DNA of 64,000 nt from AP-15 sp963703855 (GTDB lineage: Bacteria; Pseudomonadota; Alphaproteobacteria; ATCC43930; CGMCC-115725). Both the position numbers and the translations under genes were made by a program. A model generated the notes under the pieces. It was not told where the DNA came from and searched no databases. It saw nothing but the letters and a program-made list of their open reading frames with translations. Positions 36,939 to 45,604 of this stretch are shown one piece after another; the first letter of the stretch is position 1, and each line of letters begins with the position of its first letter. The stretch lies in contig CAVPFW010000003.1 in assembly GCA_963703855.1 (NCBI GenBank), positions 1 through 64,000 of the forward strand, read 5' to 3'.

Positions 36939-37270
36939 TGGACCCTCCTTTTCACATTCGCCATCCGATTTCTCATCGGATCGTTGGTGTGTATGCAGGC
37001 ACCCCAGCGGCATGCCCCGCCGAAAAGAGATGCGTGGGCTGTTGGAATAAGGGGTGGCCTGCCGCGGTCTGCAAGCCGATAGGGTCAGGGCCAGTGTAGT
37101 CGTCATCCGGCGGTTCCACCGCGTTTTCGACTGAAATCCGCTCAGCACCCCGAATAAACCATCCATTGCGGCAGTCATTGCGGGTACGGCGACGGCGCAG
37201 CCGCCGACCAGTGTGGGTCGGAGCCCATGAATCCGGGGCCGCACCGCGAACAACTCCAGCGAGGTTCGCA
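36939..37270. other. Intergenic region, divergent promoters expected
   Basis: This 332-base region separates the glycine-rich protein gene (minus) and the small secreted protein gene (plus), so both promoters must lie here. No gene, repeat or unambiguous promoter was recognised. Confidence 0.4.
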
Positions 37271-37501
37271 ATGAAACCGCTTTTCCTCAGCGCCGCCGCT
37301 CTGGCGCTCGCCGCCGCCGTAAATCTCTCGCCGGCAATGGCGTTGAGGCCGAAACCTTCGGGCGGAAACACCTGGCCCGGGATGAGTCGGCCTGTGATGC
37401 CCGCCTCCGCGGCTGTGGTCGGGTCGCCGGCGCATTACGAATTTCGGTACGACTACGACAAGCACGCCGCCTGGCGAGGTCACTGGGTGCTCGCCCGCTG
37501 A
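37271..37501 (+). CDS. Small secreted protein, unknown
   Basis: A 76-residue protein starting 'MKPLFLSAAALALAAAVNL', a clear signal peptide cleaved near 'AMA-LRP'. The mature part of about 50 residues ends 'HYEFRYDYDKHAAWRGHWVLAR', rich in aromatic and charged residues, with no cysteine. No family was recognised. ATG 37271 follows 'gaggttcgca'. Monocistronic; no role can be assigned. Confidence 0.65.
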   Translation: MKPLFLSAAALALAAAVNLSPAMALRPKPSGGNTWPGMSRPVMPASAAVVGSPAHYEFRYDYDKHAAWRGHWVLAR

Positions 37502-37623
37502 CGGAGGGTGACCGGCACAAACGATGCGCGCGTCGACCCGTCGGCCGGCGACCAATGCCCGTCGGGCCGATCGCGGCTATGGCCCGCAGCAAATCTAGTC
37601 GGAAAGCGCGTGGGAGGATGTCG

Positions 37624-38214
37624 ATGAGCGGCAATGCAATGCGGCGGAATACCGGCAACGCGGTCCAGCTCGTGCGCCGGGACGAAAGCTGGGACCCCGT
37701 CGTCAAATGGGTGCACTGGTCGAGCCTGCTGCTGATCGGGACCGCCTACCTCGCGGTATGGGCGAGCAAGGCGGTCCCGTCGCGCGAACAGCACGCGATG
37801 CTGGTGCAGCTGCACCGCTCGCTCGGCATCACCATCTTTGCGCTGACCCTGTTTCGCCTGGGGTGGCGATGGCGGACCCGGGCTCCGAGCCTGCCGGCCG
37901 GTCTTCCGGCGATCCAGAAAGCGGCGGCGCGCGCCACCGAATATCTGCTCTACCTGTTACTCTTGGCCCAGCCGGTTCTCGGCATCCTCCATACCAACGC
38001 GCGCGGCGACCGGGTCGATTTATATTTCGTTGTCGAGTTGCCCGCGATTATCGGGCGCAACAGGTTGCTGGCGAGGGAAGCCGTCGCCGCGCACGGGCTG
38101 GTCGCCGAGCTGCTGCTGGCGGTCATCGCGATGCACGCCGGCGCAGCGCTCTATCACCACTACGTCCGCCGCGACGGCGTCTTGCGGACGATGCTGCCGC
38201 GCCGCCGCCGGTGA
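37624..38214 (+). CDS. Cytochrome b561 family protein
   Basis: A 196-residue di-haem membrane cytochrome with four transmembrane helices. Candidate haem-ligand histidines lie in 'VVKWVHWSSLLLIG' (helix 1), 'LHRSLGITIFAL' (helix 2), 'AHGLVAELLLAVIAMHAGAALYHH' split over helix 4. This spacing is the bacterial b561 pattern (quinol-side electron transfer, CybB-like). ATG 37624 has 'gggaggatgtcg' upstream. The lipoprotein gene follows in the same direction. Confidence 0.9.
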   Translation: MSGNAMRRNTGNAVQLVRRDESWDPVVKWVHWSSLLLIGTAYLAVWASKAVPSREQHAMLVQLHRSLGITIFALTLFRLGWRWRTRAPSLPAGLPAIQKAAARATEYLLYLLLLAQPVLGILHTNARGDRVDLYFVVELPAIIGRNRLLAREAVAAHGLVAELLLAVIAMHAGAALYHHYVRRDGVLRTMLPRRRR

Positions 38215-38300
38215 GCCGCCGCGAAGCCGGCAATTCCCGCTTGCGCGGCGATGATCGGCCAACGAATCTCCTGCCGTTGCCGGGGAGGAAAGGAAATAGG

Positions 38301-38642
38301 ATGCGGTACTTGGCCTTGCTGTTGGCGCTGCCGATGGTTTCCGGCTGCTCGTCGGGGTCGAGCCAATCGGCGACCCTGGTATTGAACGACCCGACCTGGG
38401 ACCGGGTCAATGTCGAGGCGGTGATCACCAAGAGCAGCGATTGCGACGACCGGCAGAACGGCTACGTCGCCACCAAAAGCTTCGTCATGACCAAGGACAA
38501 AACCCACGAGGTCGTCGCGCCGAACGCCGAAACCATCTGCTGGCGCCACGACCGCAACCCGAACGATCCGGTTGCCGGCGACTGGTCGGGATGGAGCCGG
38601 GCCACCCTGTTCCCGGGGCAGACGACCGAGACCGACCTATAG
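38301..38642 (+). CDS. Small lipoprotein, unknown
   Basis: A 113-residue protein with signal peptide 'MRYLALLLALPMVSGC', the last four residues forming a lipobox. It would be lipid-anchored through Cys16. The mature region contains 'TLVLNDPTWDRVNVEAVIT' and 'ETICWRHDRNPND', with two further cysteines that could form a disulfide. The ribosome-binding site 'aaggaaatagg' is good. Its stop overlaps, by six bases, the stop of the convergent EamA transporter. Function unknown. Confidence 0.75.
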   Translation: MRYLALLLALPMVSGCSSGSSQSATLVLNDPTWDRVNVEAVITKSSDCDDRQNGYVATKSFVMTKDKTHEVVAPNAETICWRHDRNPNDPVAGDWSGWSRATLFPGQTTETDL

Positions 38643-39551
38643 CCCGCGACGTCGCCGATCGGCGGCGGGCACGGCAGGGCGCCATCCGATCCGCAGCTGC
38701 TCGAGCAGCACCAGCATGAGCGCCGCACCGATCATCGACATCGCCGCCATGTCGTGCGGGTGCAGCGTTTCGCCGGCGATCCACCCGCTCGCCGCGACGG
38801 CGACAGCGGGGACGATCAGGGTGCTGATGCCCGATACGCCCGCGGGCAGCAGCTCGACGACGCGAAACCAGGCGAAATAAGCGGCACCGTTCGCGACCAC
38901 GCCGAGAAACAGCACGGCCAGCCATTCCTTGGCGCCGGCCAGCGCCAGGTCCGGCGGAAAACCGGCGAAAGCCGAAACGGCAACGATCGGGACGCTGCCG
39001 AGCGCCAACTGCCAGAAAACCACGACGGCGGCATTTGCCCGCCATATCCGGCGCTTCAGCCACACGGTGCCGAGCCCAAACGACATCGCCGCCAGCAAGG
39101 TGATCGCGGCGCCGAGCGGGGCGTTGCGCAGCTCCGAGAGATCCTGCGACAGCAGGGCCGCCACGGCGCCGGCGCCCAGGACCAGCGCCGCGGTGCGACT
39201 GACGGTCAGCTTCTCGCCCAGAATGAGCCGCGCAAACAGTCCGGCCCAGATCGGCATCGTGTAGACCAGCACCGATGTCCGCCCGGGGCCGAGGAGATAG
39301 ACGCCGAGCGCAAAGCAGATCGGCATTATCGTCATGTTGAGGAGCGCAGCGACGATCAGATCGGGCCAAGCTTCGCGCTCGACGGCGAGGTGCCGTCCGC
39401 GTGCCGCCGCCCAGAGCACGAGCGCGCCGGCACCCAGGAACTGGGTCAGGCAGCGCAATGTCAGCACGCTGAACCCGTCCAGTGCGATCGCCGTGATCGG
39501 GTATGAGACCCCCCAGACCAGCCCGATAAATCCCAGCAAGATAAATGGCAT
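38637..39551 (-). CDS. EamA/DMT-family transporter
   Basis: A 304-residue inner-membrane protein with about ten transmembrane helices in two EamA repeats (about residues 1-135 and 145-285), the drug/metabolite transporter superfamily. Landmarks are 'VWGVSYPITAIALDGFS', 'GRTSVLVYTMPIWAGLFARLILGE', and in the second half 'VSGISTLIVPAVAVAASGWIAGE'. The repeat-end 'P.....GE' motif occurs twice as expected. ATG 39551 ('MPFILLGFIGLVWG') is the family-like start, with 20 unsupported residues upstream if 39611 is used. Substrate unknown. Confidence 0.9.
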   Translation of the reverse strand: MPFILLGFIGLVWGVSYPITAIALDGFSVLTLRCLTQFLGAGALVLWAAARGRHLAVEREAWPDLIVAALLNMTIMPICFALGVYLLGPGRTSVLVYTMPIWAGLFARLILGEKLTVSRTAALVLGAGAVAALLSQDLSELRNAPLGAAITLLAAMSFGLGTVWLKRRIWRANAAVVVFWQLALGSVPIVAVSAFAGFPPDLALAGAKEWLAVLFLGVVANGAAYFAWFRVVELLPAGVSGISTLIVPAVAVAASGWIAGETLHPHDMAAMSMIGAALMLVLLEQLRIGWRPAVPAADRRRRGL

Positions 39552-40157
39552 GCGCTCGATGTTATGGCGGCGGCTCGGGGCCAGTCTCGCGGCGCCCCGC
39601 GGTTTTCGCAATCGCGTCGCCCGAGCGGGATCGCGTCGCCTGAGCGGGATCGCGTCGCGGTGACAGCGGGCCGGCGAGCCGTTATGATTTGCGGCGCGAC
39701 AACTCAGAGCGACGCCCGATGAGGTTATCGATCCGTCCCGCCGGCCCGACGCACCGCGACTTTTTTGACAAGGTCGGCGGCATCGACCCGCGCCAGCCGA
39801 CCGCTCGCAAAACTGCCGTCCAGGCCCATCGATGGCCGCGACACGATCTCGCGACGTCGGACAAAAGCGTCGTGACGCACCATGCCCGCCGCTGCGACGC
39901 CCACGCGGTGCGCGACCTGCACCGCACGATCGTCGCCGACATTGCGCCCACCCAGGAGCAGGCGGCTTGAAGCAATCAGCTACAATCCTTTGATGTCCCC
40001 GAATCCTCCTGCTCGTCTTGGCCGGGCTTGTCCCGGCTATCCACGTCTATGGGCAGCCGGCAAAAGGCGTGGATCGCCGGGCCGAGCCCGGTGATGACCG
40101 ATAGAAGGAAGCGGAAGCCGTTACGTTCATCAGCCCCTAACCGGAAAGGACCTTGCC
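39552..40157. other. Gap of about 600 bases with repeats
   Basis: No convincing gene. A 19-base unit ('gagcgggatcgcgtcgcc' type) is repeated twice in tandem around 39618-39656. A palindromic element lies at 40013-40098. A 93-codon frame at 39689-39970 has no start signal or family and is considered chance. Confidence 0.5.
40013..40098. repeat. Palindromic dispersed element
   Basis: Inverted arms 'ccgggcttgtcccggctatccacg' (shown here in parts: 'ccgggcttg', 'atccacg') face 'cgtggat' and 'ccgagcccggtgatgac'. Related wording ('cttggccgggcttgaccc') recurs near 53522. Located just before a GST gene. Confidence 0.55.
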
Positions 40158-40880
40158 ATGCTCGATCTCCACTTTTGGCCGACCCCGAACGGCAAGAAGG
40201 TCTCGATCCTGCTCGAGGAATTGGGCCTGAAATACAATTTGGTGCCGTGCAACATCGGGCGCGGCGACCAGTTCAAGCCCGATTTCCTGAAGATCAACCC
40301 CAATCACCGCATGCCGGTGCTGGTCGACCACGACCCGAAGGGCGGCGGCGCACCGATCAGCATCTTCGAATCGGGTGCCATGATGATGTATCTGGCGGAG
40401 AAGGAAGGCCGCTTTTTCCCGCAGGATCTGCGCGGCAGATACGAGGTCACCCAATGGGTGATCTGGCAGATGGCCAATCAGGGGCCGAAGCTCGGCGAAT
40501 GCGGCCATTTCCGCCGCGCCGGCCCCGATGCCGGCGATCTGACCTATGCGATCCGCCGCTTTACCGACGAGGCCAACCGGCTCTACGGGGTCATGAACAA
40601 CCGGCTCCACGACCGCAAATACCTGGCCGGCAACGAATACACGATCGCCGACATGATCTCCTATCCGTGGACCGTCAATGCCGAGGCCCAGGGCCAGGAC
40701 ATCGGCGAGTTCAAGCATTTCAAGCGCTGGTTCGACGAGGTCGGCAACCGCCCGGCGGTCAAGCGCGGCATGGAGACCGGCAACAATCTGCGGGTCGACC
40801 CCGCCACCCTGACCGCCGCCGAGCGGGAGCAGATGCGCAAGATCATGTACAATCAGCGCGCGATCCCGGCGCCGGCGTAG
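40158..40880 (+). CDS. Glutathione S-transferase (YfcG/Ure2-like)
   Basis: A 240-residue GST. The thioredoxin-fold N-terminal domain starts 'LHFWPTPNGKKVSILLEELGL', with the glutathione-binding 'MPVLVDHD' (cis-Pro) and 'IFESGAMMMYLAEK' following. The all-helical C-terminal domain has 'YLAGNEYTIADMISYPW'. The 'TPNGKKV' start is that of the nu/Ure2p-like class, whose members often work as disulfide reductases. ATG 40158 follows 'aaccggaaaggacctt'. It is the first of two GSTs interleaved with CoA-transferase genes. Confidence 0.92.
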   Translation: MLDLHFWPTPNGKKVSILLEELGLKYNLVPCNIGRGDQFKPDFLKINPNHRMPVLVDHDPKGGGAPISIFESGAMMMYLAEKEGRFFPQDLRGRYEVTQWVIWQMANQGPKLGECGHFRRAGPDAGDLTYAIRRFTDEANRLYGVMNNRLHDRKYLAGNEYTIADMISYPWTVNAEAQGQDIGEFKHFKRWFDEVGNRPAVKRGMETGNNLRVDPATLTAAEREQMRKIMYNQRAIPAPA

Positions 40881-40904
40881 CGAGCCCATTCCTTCGGGGC
40901 TGGG

Positions 40905-40980
40905 TCCCCCCTCTCCCGCATTGCGGGAGAGGGGGCCGACCCCCGGACTACGATCCGGGGGGAGGCGGGTGAGGGCATGC
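40905..40980. repeat. Dispersed repeat E, copy 1
   Basis: A palindromic stretch with the arms 'ccccctctcccgcattgcg' and 'gggagagggggcc', then 'gacccccgg..ccggggg' and 'gcgggtgagggca'. A related element lies at 48731-48800. It is placed between the convergent GST and amidohydrolase genes, where it might act as a bidirectional transcription stop. Confidence 0.6.
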
Positions 40981-40986
40981 CCGCCG

Positions 40987-42156
40987 TCAGGGCCGGGCGA
41001 GCTTGCGCTCGGCCAGCCTGGCGTAGAGGCTGGCGCCGAGCGGCAATGCCGCATCGTTGAAATCGTAGCCGGGGTTGTGGACCTCGCAGCCGCCGGCTCC
41101 GTCGCCGTTGCCGATCTGGATATAGGCGCCCGGCCGATGTTCGAGCATGTAGGAGAAGTCTTCCGACGCCATCACCAGGCCGCCGTCGCGGTTGACGTTG
41201 TCGGCGCCGACCAGCTCGGCCGCGGCATCGGCAATAAACCCGGCCTCGGTCGCGTCGTTGACCAATGGCGGAAACAGGATGCGGAAATCGAGCTCGGCCG
41301 TGGCGCCAAACCCGCTCGCCACCCCCGAAGCGATGCGCCGCATATTTTTCTCGATCAGCGCCATCGTCTCGGCGCTGAACGTGCGCGCCGTCCCGCGGAT
41401 GAAGGCGAGTTCCGGGATCACGTTGTAGGCGTCGCCGGCGTGGATCTGGGTGATGCTGAGGACTGCGGTGTCGAGCGGCCTCACATTGCGCGATACGATC
41501 GTCTGCAACGCCGTCGCGATGTGGCTGGCGGTGATCACCGGATCGATCCCAGCCTCCGGGCGGGCGCCGTGCGCGCCGCGGCCGGTGACGGTGATGTCGA
41601 AATAGGCGCCGCCCGCCATCATCGGCCCGGTGCGGATCTGGAATTTGCCGACCGCCAGCCCCGGCCGATTGTGCATGCCGAAGATCGCCTCGCACGGGAA
41701 GCGGTCGAAAAGGCCGTCCTCGACCATCGCCTTCCCGCCGCCGAGCCCCTCCTCCGCCGGCTGAAAGATCAGGTGCACCGTGCCGTCGAAATTCCGCGTC
41801 TCGGCCAGGTAGCGGGCAGCGCCGAGCAGCATCGTCGTGTGGCCGTCATGGCCGCAGGCGTGCATCCGGCCCTCGTGTCGAGAGCGGTAGGGGAGATTGG
41901 TGGCCTCGTGGATCGGCAGGCAATCCATATCGGCCCTGAGGCCGATCGAGCGCGGTGAGTTGCCGGCCCGCAACCGCCCGACCACACCGGTCTTGCCGAT
42001 GCCGCGGAACACCTCGCAGCCGAATTCGGCGAGCTTTAGCGCGACCAGGTCGGAGGTTCGCCGCTCCTCGAAACCGAGTTCGGGGTGGGCATGGATGTCG
42101 TGCCGCCACTCCGTCAGCTCGTCGTGAAATTCTGCGATGCGCTGAATGGCCTGCAT
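40987..42156 (-). CDS. M20 family amidohydrolase (hippurate/N-acyl-amino-acid hydrolase type)
   Basis: A 389-residue zinc peptidase-like amidase. Metal ligands are seen in 'MHACGHDGHTTMLLG', 'FQPAEEGLGGGKAM' and 'FGMHNRPG'. The lid/dimerisation domain lies around 'TVTGRGAHGARPEAGIDP', and 'MASEDFSYML' carries the last ligand. The length matches the HipO/IAA-amino-acid hydrolase subfamily, which cleaves N-acyl amino acids. ATG 42156 follows 'gggaggggg'. A much longer open frame continues upstream to 43560 antisense to a CoA transferase but is not real. It is divergent from the first CoA-transferase gene. Confidence 0.92.
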   Translation of the reverse strand: MQAIQRIAEFHDELTEWRHDIHAHPELGFEERRTSDLVALKLAEFGCEVFRGIGKTGVVGRLRAGNSPRSIGLRADMDCLPIHEATNLPYRSRHEGRMHACGHDGHTTMLLGAARYLAETRNFDGTVHLIFQPAEEGLGGGKAMVEDGLFDRFPCEAIFGMHNRPGLAVGKFQIRTGPMMAGGAYFDITVTGRGAHGARPEAGIDPVITASHIATALQTIVSRNVRPLDTAVLSITQIHAGDAYNVIPELAFIRGTARTFSAETMALIEKNMRRIASGVASGFGATAELDFRILFPPLVNDATEAGFIADAAAELVGADNVNRDGGLVMASEDFSYMLEHRPGAYIQIGNGDGAGGCEVHNPGYDFNDAALPLGASLYARLAERKLARP

Positions 42157-42264
42157 GGCCCCCTCCCTGCTGCCAGCCGAGTGTTGCCGAGAGCGCACTT
42201 TCTTGCAATCCGCCCGGGGCGCTATAGTGGTGGCCGATAATCTTTTCGGGAGGAGTGAGGAGCG

Positions 42265-43497
42265 ATGGCTGCAATCACCGGCGTGGAGCTCGATTGTCTC
42301 GAAGGCGTCAAGGTCGTGGACTTCACCCAGTTCGAGGCGGGGCCGTCCTGCACCGAGGCGCTCGCCTGGCTCGGCGCCGAGGTGGTCAAGATCGAAAACC
42401 CGAAGACCGGCGATCCCGGCCGCCGGCTGCGCCCCGGTCACCCGGACGACGACCCCTGGTACTTTCACCAGTTCAACGCCAACAAGAAATCGATAACGCT
42501 CAACCTCAAATCGCCGCGCGGGCTCGAGATCGTCAAGGAGATGCTGAAAAAGGCCGACATCACGGTCGAGAACATGGCGCCCGGCACGATCGAGCGGCTC
42601 GGGCTCGGCTACGACGTCGTCAAAGAGCTCAACCCCGGCATCGTCTATTGCCAGGTCAAGGGCTTCGGCGAGCATAGCCCGTACGAGAAGAACCTCGCCT
42701 TCGACATGATCGCGCAGGCCGCGGGCGGCCCGATCAGCGTCACCGGGGACGCCGACCGTCCGCCGGTCAAGCCCGGCCCGTCGTTCGGCGACACCGGCAC
42801 CGGCATGCTGATGGCGATCAGCATCCTTGCCGCGTTGCGCCAGCGCGACCGCACCGGCAAAGGGCGCCGGCTGCAGGTGGCGATGCAGGACGCGATGGTC
42901 CATTACATGCGGGTGCCGTTTTCGCGCACCCAGCTGAGCGGCAAGGCCCAGCTTCGCGGCGGCAGCAGCCGGTCGAGCGCCATGCTGGCGCCCTCGGCGC
43001 TCTATCCGTGCAAGCCCGGCGGGCCCAACGACTACGTCTATGTCTTCACCAGCCGCGCCAATCCCGAGCATTGGACCCGGCTCCTGAAGGTGATCGGCCG
43101 CGAGGATCTGATCGGCGACAAGCGCTACGACACCGGGCCGGCGCGCGGCGAGCGCGCGGCGGAGGTCGACGAGATCATCGCCTCGTGGACGCGCCAGCAC
43201 ACCAAGGAAGAGGCGATGAAGATCATCGGCGCGGCCGGCGTGCCGGCAGGTGCTGTGTTCGACACGCTCGAGCTGTTGAACGATCCCTCGCTCGCCGAGC
43301 GCGGCATCATGCAGGATGTCGAGCATCCGACGACCGGCGGCTACAAGATGCCGGCTTGGCCGGTGCGTTTCGACGGCGCGCCGCCCAAGGTCAAGCCATC
43401 GCCGCTTCTCGGCCAGCACAATGCCGAAGTGCTGGGCCAATGGCTCGGCATCGGCGCCGCCGAGGTCGAGGCGTTGCGCACCGAAGGCATCGTCTGA
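42265..43497 (+). CDS. CaiB/BaiF-family CoA transferase, copy 1
   Basis: A 410-residue class III CoA transferase that moves CoA between carboxylic acids. The N-terminal 'VKVVDFTQFEAGPSCTEALAWLGAEVVKIENP' region (seen in parts: 'DFTQFEAGP', 'LGAEVVKIENP') and 'NKKSITLNLKSPRG' are typical. The catalytic Asp lies in 'FGDTGTGM' (about residue 176). 'HTKEEAMKIIGAAGVPAGAVF' and 'SPLLGQHNAEVL' close the family pattern. ATG 42265 follows 'gggaggagtgaggagcg'. Acyl donor and acceptor unknown. A second related transferase lies 0.9 kb downstream. Confidence 0.92.
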   Translation: MAAITGVELDCLEGVKVVDFTQFEAGPSCTEALAWLGAEVVKIENPKTGDPGRRLRPGHPDDDPWYFHQFNANKKSITLNLKSPRGLEIVKEMLKKADITVENMAPGTIERLGLGYDVVKELNPGIVYCQVKGFGEHSPYEKNLAFDMIAQAAGGPISVTGDADRPPVKPGPSFGDTGTGMLMAISILAALRQRDRTGKGRRLQVAMQDAMVHYMRVPFSRTQLSGKAQLRGGSSRSSAMLAPSALYPCKPGGPNDYVYVFTSRANPEHWTRLLKVIGREDLIGDKRYDTGPARGERAAEVDEIIASWTRQHTKEEAMKIIGAAGVPAGAVFDTLELLNDPSLAERGIMQDVEHPTTGGYKMPAWPVRFDGAPPKVKPSPLLGQHNAEVLGQWLGIGAAEVEALRTEGIV

Positions 43498-43500
43498 CCC

Positions 43501-43656
43501 GTCATTGCGAGCCCGCGGGTCTGCGCGGTGCGCGGCCCGAGGATCAACTCCGCGAAGCAATCTCGTGCCGGTTACAGTCCTTTTTCAGCGAGATTGCTTC
43601 GTCGCGGAGCCTTTCTCCGGCCGGCGTAGCCGGACCCGGGGGCTCATCGCAATGAC
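43501..43656. repeat. Dispersed repeat D ('gaagcaatctcg' type), copy 1
   Basis: Begins 'gtcattgcgagc' and ends 'catcgcaatgac', so the ends are inverted. Inside are 'gcgaagcaatctcg' and its inverse 'cgagattgcttcgtcgc'. A shorter copy is at 58817-58905. This type of element is widespread in alphaproteobacterial intergenic regions. It sits between a CoA transferase gene and a GST gene of the same cluster. Confidence 0.85.
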
Positions 43657-43692
43657 ACCATTTATTCACCCTAATGTGCGAGGAGACCCGCG

Positions 43693-44313
43693 ATGAAGCT
43701 CTACTACGCCCCAGGCGCCTGCTCGGTCGGCATCCACGTGCTGCTGGAGGAGATCGGCAAGCCCTATCAGGCCGAGCCCGTAAATTTCCGAGACAGCGCG
43801 CAGTACAAGCCGCCCTTCACCGGCATCAACCCCAAATCCAAGGTGCCGACCCTCGAGCGCGACGACGGCTCGATCCTGACCGAGTTTCCGGTCATCGCCC
43901 GCTGGCTCGCGCGCCAGAACCCGCAGGCCAATCTGATCCCAAAGGACGAGGAGACCGACACCCGGGCGATGGAGGCGATGGAGTACATCGTCGGCACGAT
44001 CCACTCGCAGGGCTTCACGCGCCTGTTCCGCACCGAGCGCTTCGCGCCCTCGGCCTCGGACCACGACAAGGTCAAGGCGCAGGGCCGCGAGGCCATCGAC
44101 AAGGGCTTTGCCGTCGTCGACAAGGCGCTCGAAGGCAAGAACTATCTCGGCGGCAATGATCTATCGATCGCCGATGCGGCGCTGTTCTACGTCGAATTCT
44201 GGGGCGCCAAGCGGGTCGGAATGCAATTGCCGAAAAATTGCGCCGCGCATTTCGAGCGCATGATGGCCCGCCCGGCGGTGCAGCGCACCCTGCAAGCGGA
44301 GGGGCTGAACTGA
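43693..44313 (+). CDS. Glutathione S-transferase (beta class-like)
   Basis: A 206-residue GST. The beginning 'MKLYYAPGACSVGIHVLLEEIG' carries the Cys10-type position of bacterial beta-class enzymes ('PGACS'). 'KVPTLERDDGSILTEFPVIARWLA' binds glutathione. 'NYLGGNDLSIADAALFYVEFW' lies in the helical domain. 'ggagacccgcg' precedes the ATG. Beta-class enzymes detoxify electrophiles, or serve in catabolic pathways such as glutathione-dependent dehalogenation or isomerisation. The cluster suggests a catabolic role, but no substrate is shown. Confidence 0.92.
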   Translation: MKLYYAPGACSVGIHVLLEEIGKPYQAEPVNFRDSAQYKPPFTGINPKSKVPTLERDDGSILTEFPVIARWLARQNPQANLIPKDEETDTRAMEAMEYIVGTIHSQGFTRLFRTERFAPSASDHDKVKAQGREAIDKGFAVVDKALEGKNYLGGNDLSIADAALFYVEFWGAKRVGMQLPKNCAAHFERMMARPAVQRTLQAEGLN

Positions 44314-44339
44314 GGGGGCCCGCGCCCGTCATTCTCGAC

Positions 44340-44357
44340 GGCGGATTGCCATCCGCC
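44340..44357. other. Short perfect hairpin after the GST gene
   Basis: A seven-base stem (ggcggat/atccgcc) with loop 'tgcc', 27 bases past the GST stop and 39 bases before the next CoA transferase. It lacks a T-run, so it may be an mRNA stabiliser or a weak terminator. Confidence 0.4.
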
Positions 44358-44395
44358 CTACCCAACGATGGCCCTGCACTCCGAGGAGAGTAAAC

Positions 44396-45598
44396 ATGGA
44401 TCAAACTACTCCTGTATCGCCGAATTGTCTTGCCGGCATCAAGGTCCTGGACCTGACCCAGTTCGAGGCTGGGACGACCTGCACCGAGGCGCTCGCCTGG
44501 ATGGGCGCCGATGTCGTCAAGGTGGAGAACCCCGAGGGCGGCGAGGCCGGCCGCCGCGGCGTGGCGGATCCCTATTACTTCATGATCTACAACGCCAACA
44601 AGCGGTCGATCACGGTCAATCTCAAATCCGAGCGCGGCCTGGCGCTGGTCAAGGACATGGCCAAGAAGGCCGACGTCTTTACCGAGAATTTCGGGCCCGG
44701 CGTGGTCGAGCGGCTGGGCCTCGGCTATGACGTGGTCAGTGCCTTAAACCCGCGCATCATCTATGCCCAAGTCAAGGGCTTTGGGGCCGGCAGCCCGTAC
44801 GAAAAAGGCTTGTGCTTCGATCCGATCGCGCAGGCTTGCGGCGGGGCCATGAGCATCACCGGCGAACGCGACGGCAAGCCGTTGAAGCCCGGCCCGACGA
44901 TCGGCGACACCGGCACCGGCATGCTGCTGGCTTTCAGCATCCTGGCCGCGCTTTATCAGCGCCAATCGACCGGCAAGGGGCGGCAGCTGCAGGCGGCGAT
45001 GCAGGATTCAGTCATGCACTACAGCCGCGGCATGTTCATCAGGCAGGCACAGACCGGCAAAGCGGCACTACGCCAGCCGGCGGGCGGCAACGCGCCATCC
45101 GGCATCTTTCCATGCAAGCCCGGCGGCCCGAATGACTACGTCTATCTGTTGACCAGCCGCGCCAATCCCCAGCATTGGCCGCGCCTCCTCAAACTGATCG
45201 GGCGCGAGGATTTGATCGGCGATCCGCGCTACGACAAGGCCTCAGCCCGGGTCGAGCGCGAGGCCGAGGTCGATGAGATCATTGCCCAATGGACGCGCCA
45301 GCACACCAAAGAGGAAGCTATGGCGCTGATATCGGGCGCCGGCGTCCCGGCGGGTGCGGTGTTCGATTCGATGGAGTTGACCAACGAACCGACCTTCTGG
45401 CAGCGCGGCATCCTGCAGACCATGCACCACGGCGATTGGCAGATGCCGATGACGACCTGGCCGGTGCGTTTCGACGGCGCCCCAGCGCCGGTCAAACCGG
45501 CGCCCTTGCTCGGCGAGCACACCGCCGAAGCGCTCGGCGATTGGCTGGGATTGAGCCTCGCGGAGGTCGAAGCGCTGCACCGCGAAGGCGTCGTCTGA
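44396..45598 (+). CDS. CaiB/BaiF-family CoA transferase, copy 2
   Basis: A 400-residue class III CoA transferase, paralogue of the 42265 gene. Both share 'FEAG..CTEALAW.GA.VVK.ENP', the catalytic Asp in 'IGDTGTGM' (about residue 170), 'CKPGGPNDYVY', and the 'HTKEEAM' segment. Family-typical 'GAGVPAGAVFDSMEL' and 'APLLGEHTAEALGDWLG' follow. The shorter linker after 'NPEGGEAGRR' distinguishes the two. Close similarity suggests duplication followed by specialisation for a related acyl-CoA. ATG 44396 follows 'gaggagagtaaac'. Confidence 0.92.
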   Translation: MDQTTPVSPNCLAGIKVLDLTQFEAGTTCTEALAWMGADVVKVENPEGGEAGRRGVADPYYFMIYNANKRSITVNLKSERGLALVKDMAKKADVFTENFGPGVVERLGLGYDVVSALNPRIIYAQVKGFGAGSPYEKGLCFDPIAQACGGAMSITGERDGKPLKPGPTIGDTGTGMLLAFSILAALYQRQSTGKGRQLQAAMQDSVMHYSRGMFIRQAQTGKAALRQPAGGNAPSGIFPCKPGGPNDYVYLLTSRANPQHWPRLLKLIGREDLIGDPRYDKASARVEREAEVDEIIAQWTRQHTKEEAMALISGAGVPAGAVFDSMELTNEPTFWQRGILQTMHHGDWQMPMTTWPVRFDGAPAPVKPAPLLGEHTAEALGDWLGLSLAEVEALHREGVV

Positions 45599-45604
45599 GG
45601 CCGC

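Noticed and set aside
39689..39970. A 93-codon frame in the gap after the EamA gene
   Set aside because: No ribosome-binding site, no signal or family; overlaps a competing minus-strand frame of the same quality.
40987..43560. An 857-codon open frame on the minus strand
   Set aside because: Only its 3' part (to 42156) is the M20 amidohydrolase. The rest is antisense to a clear CoA transferase and is open because of GC bias.
43501..43656. Possible CRISPR-like or tRNA structure
   Set aside because: The repeats are inverted, not spaced direct repeats, and no cloverleaf can be drawn; it is a dispersed palindromic element.
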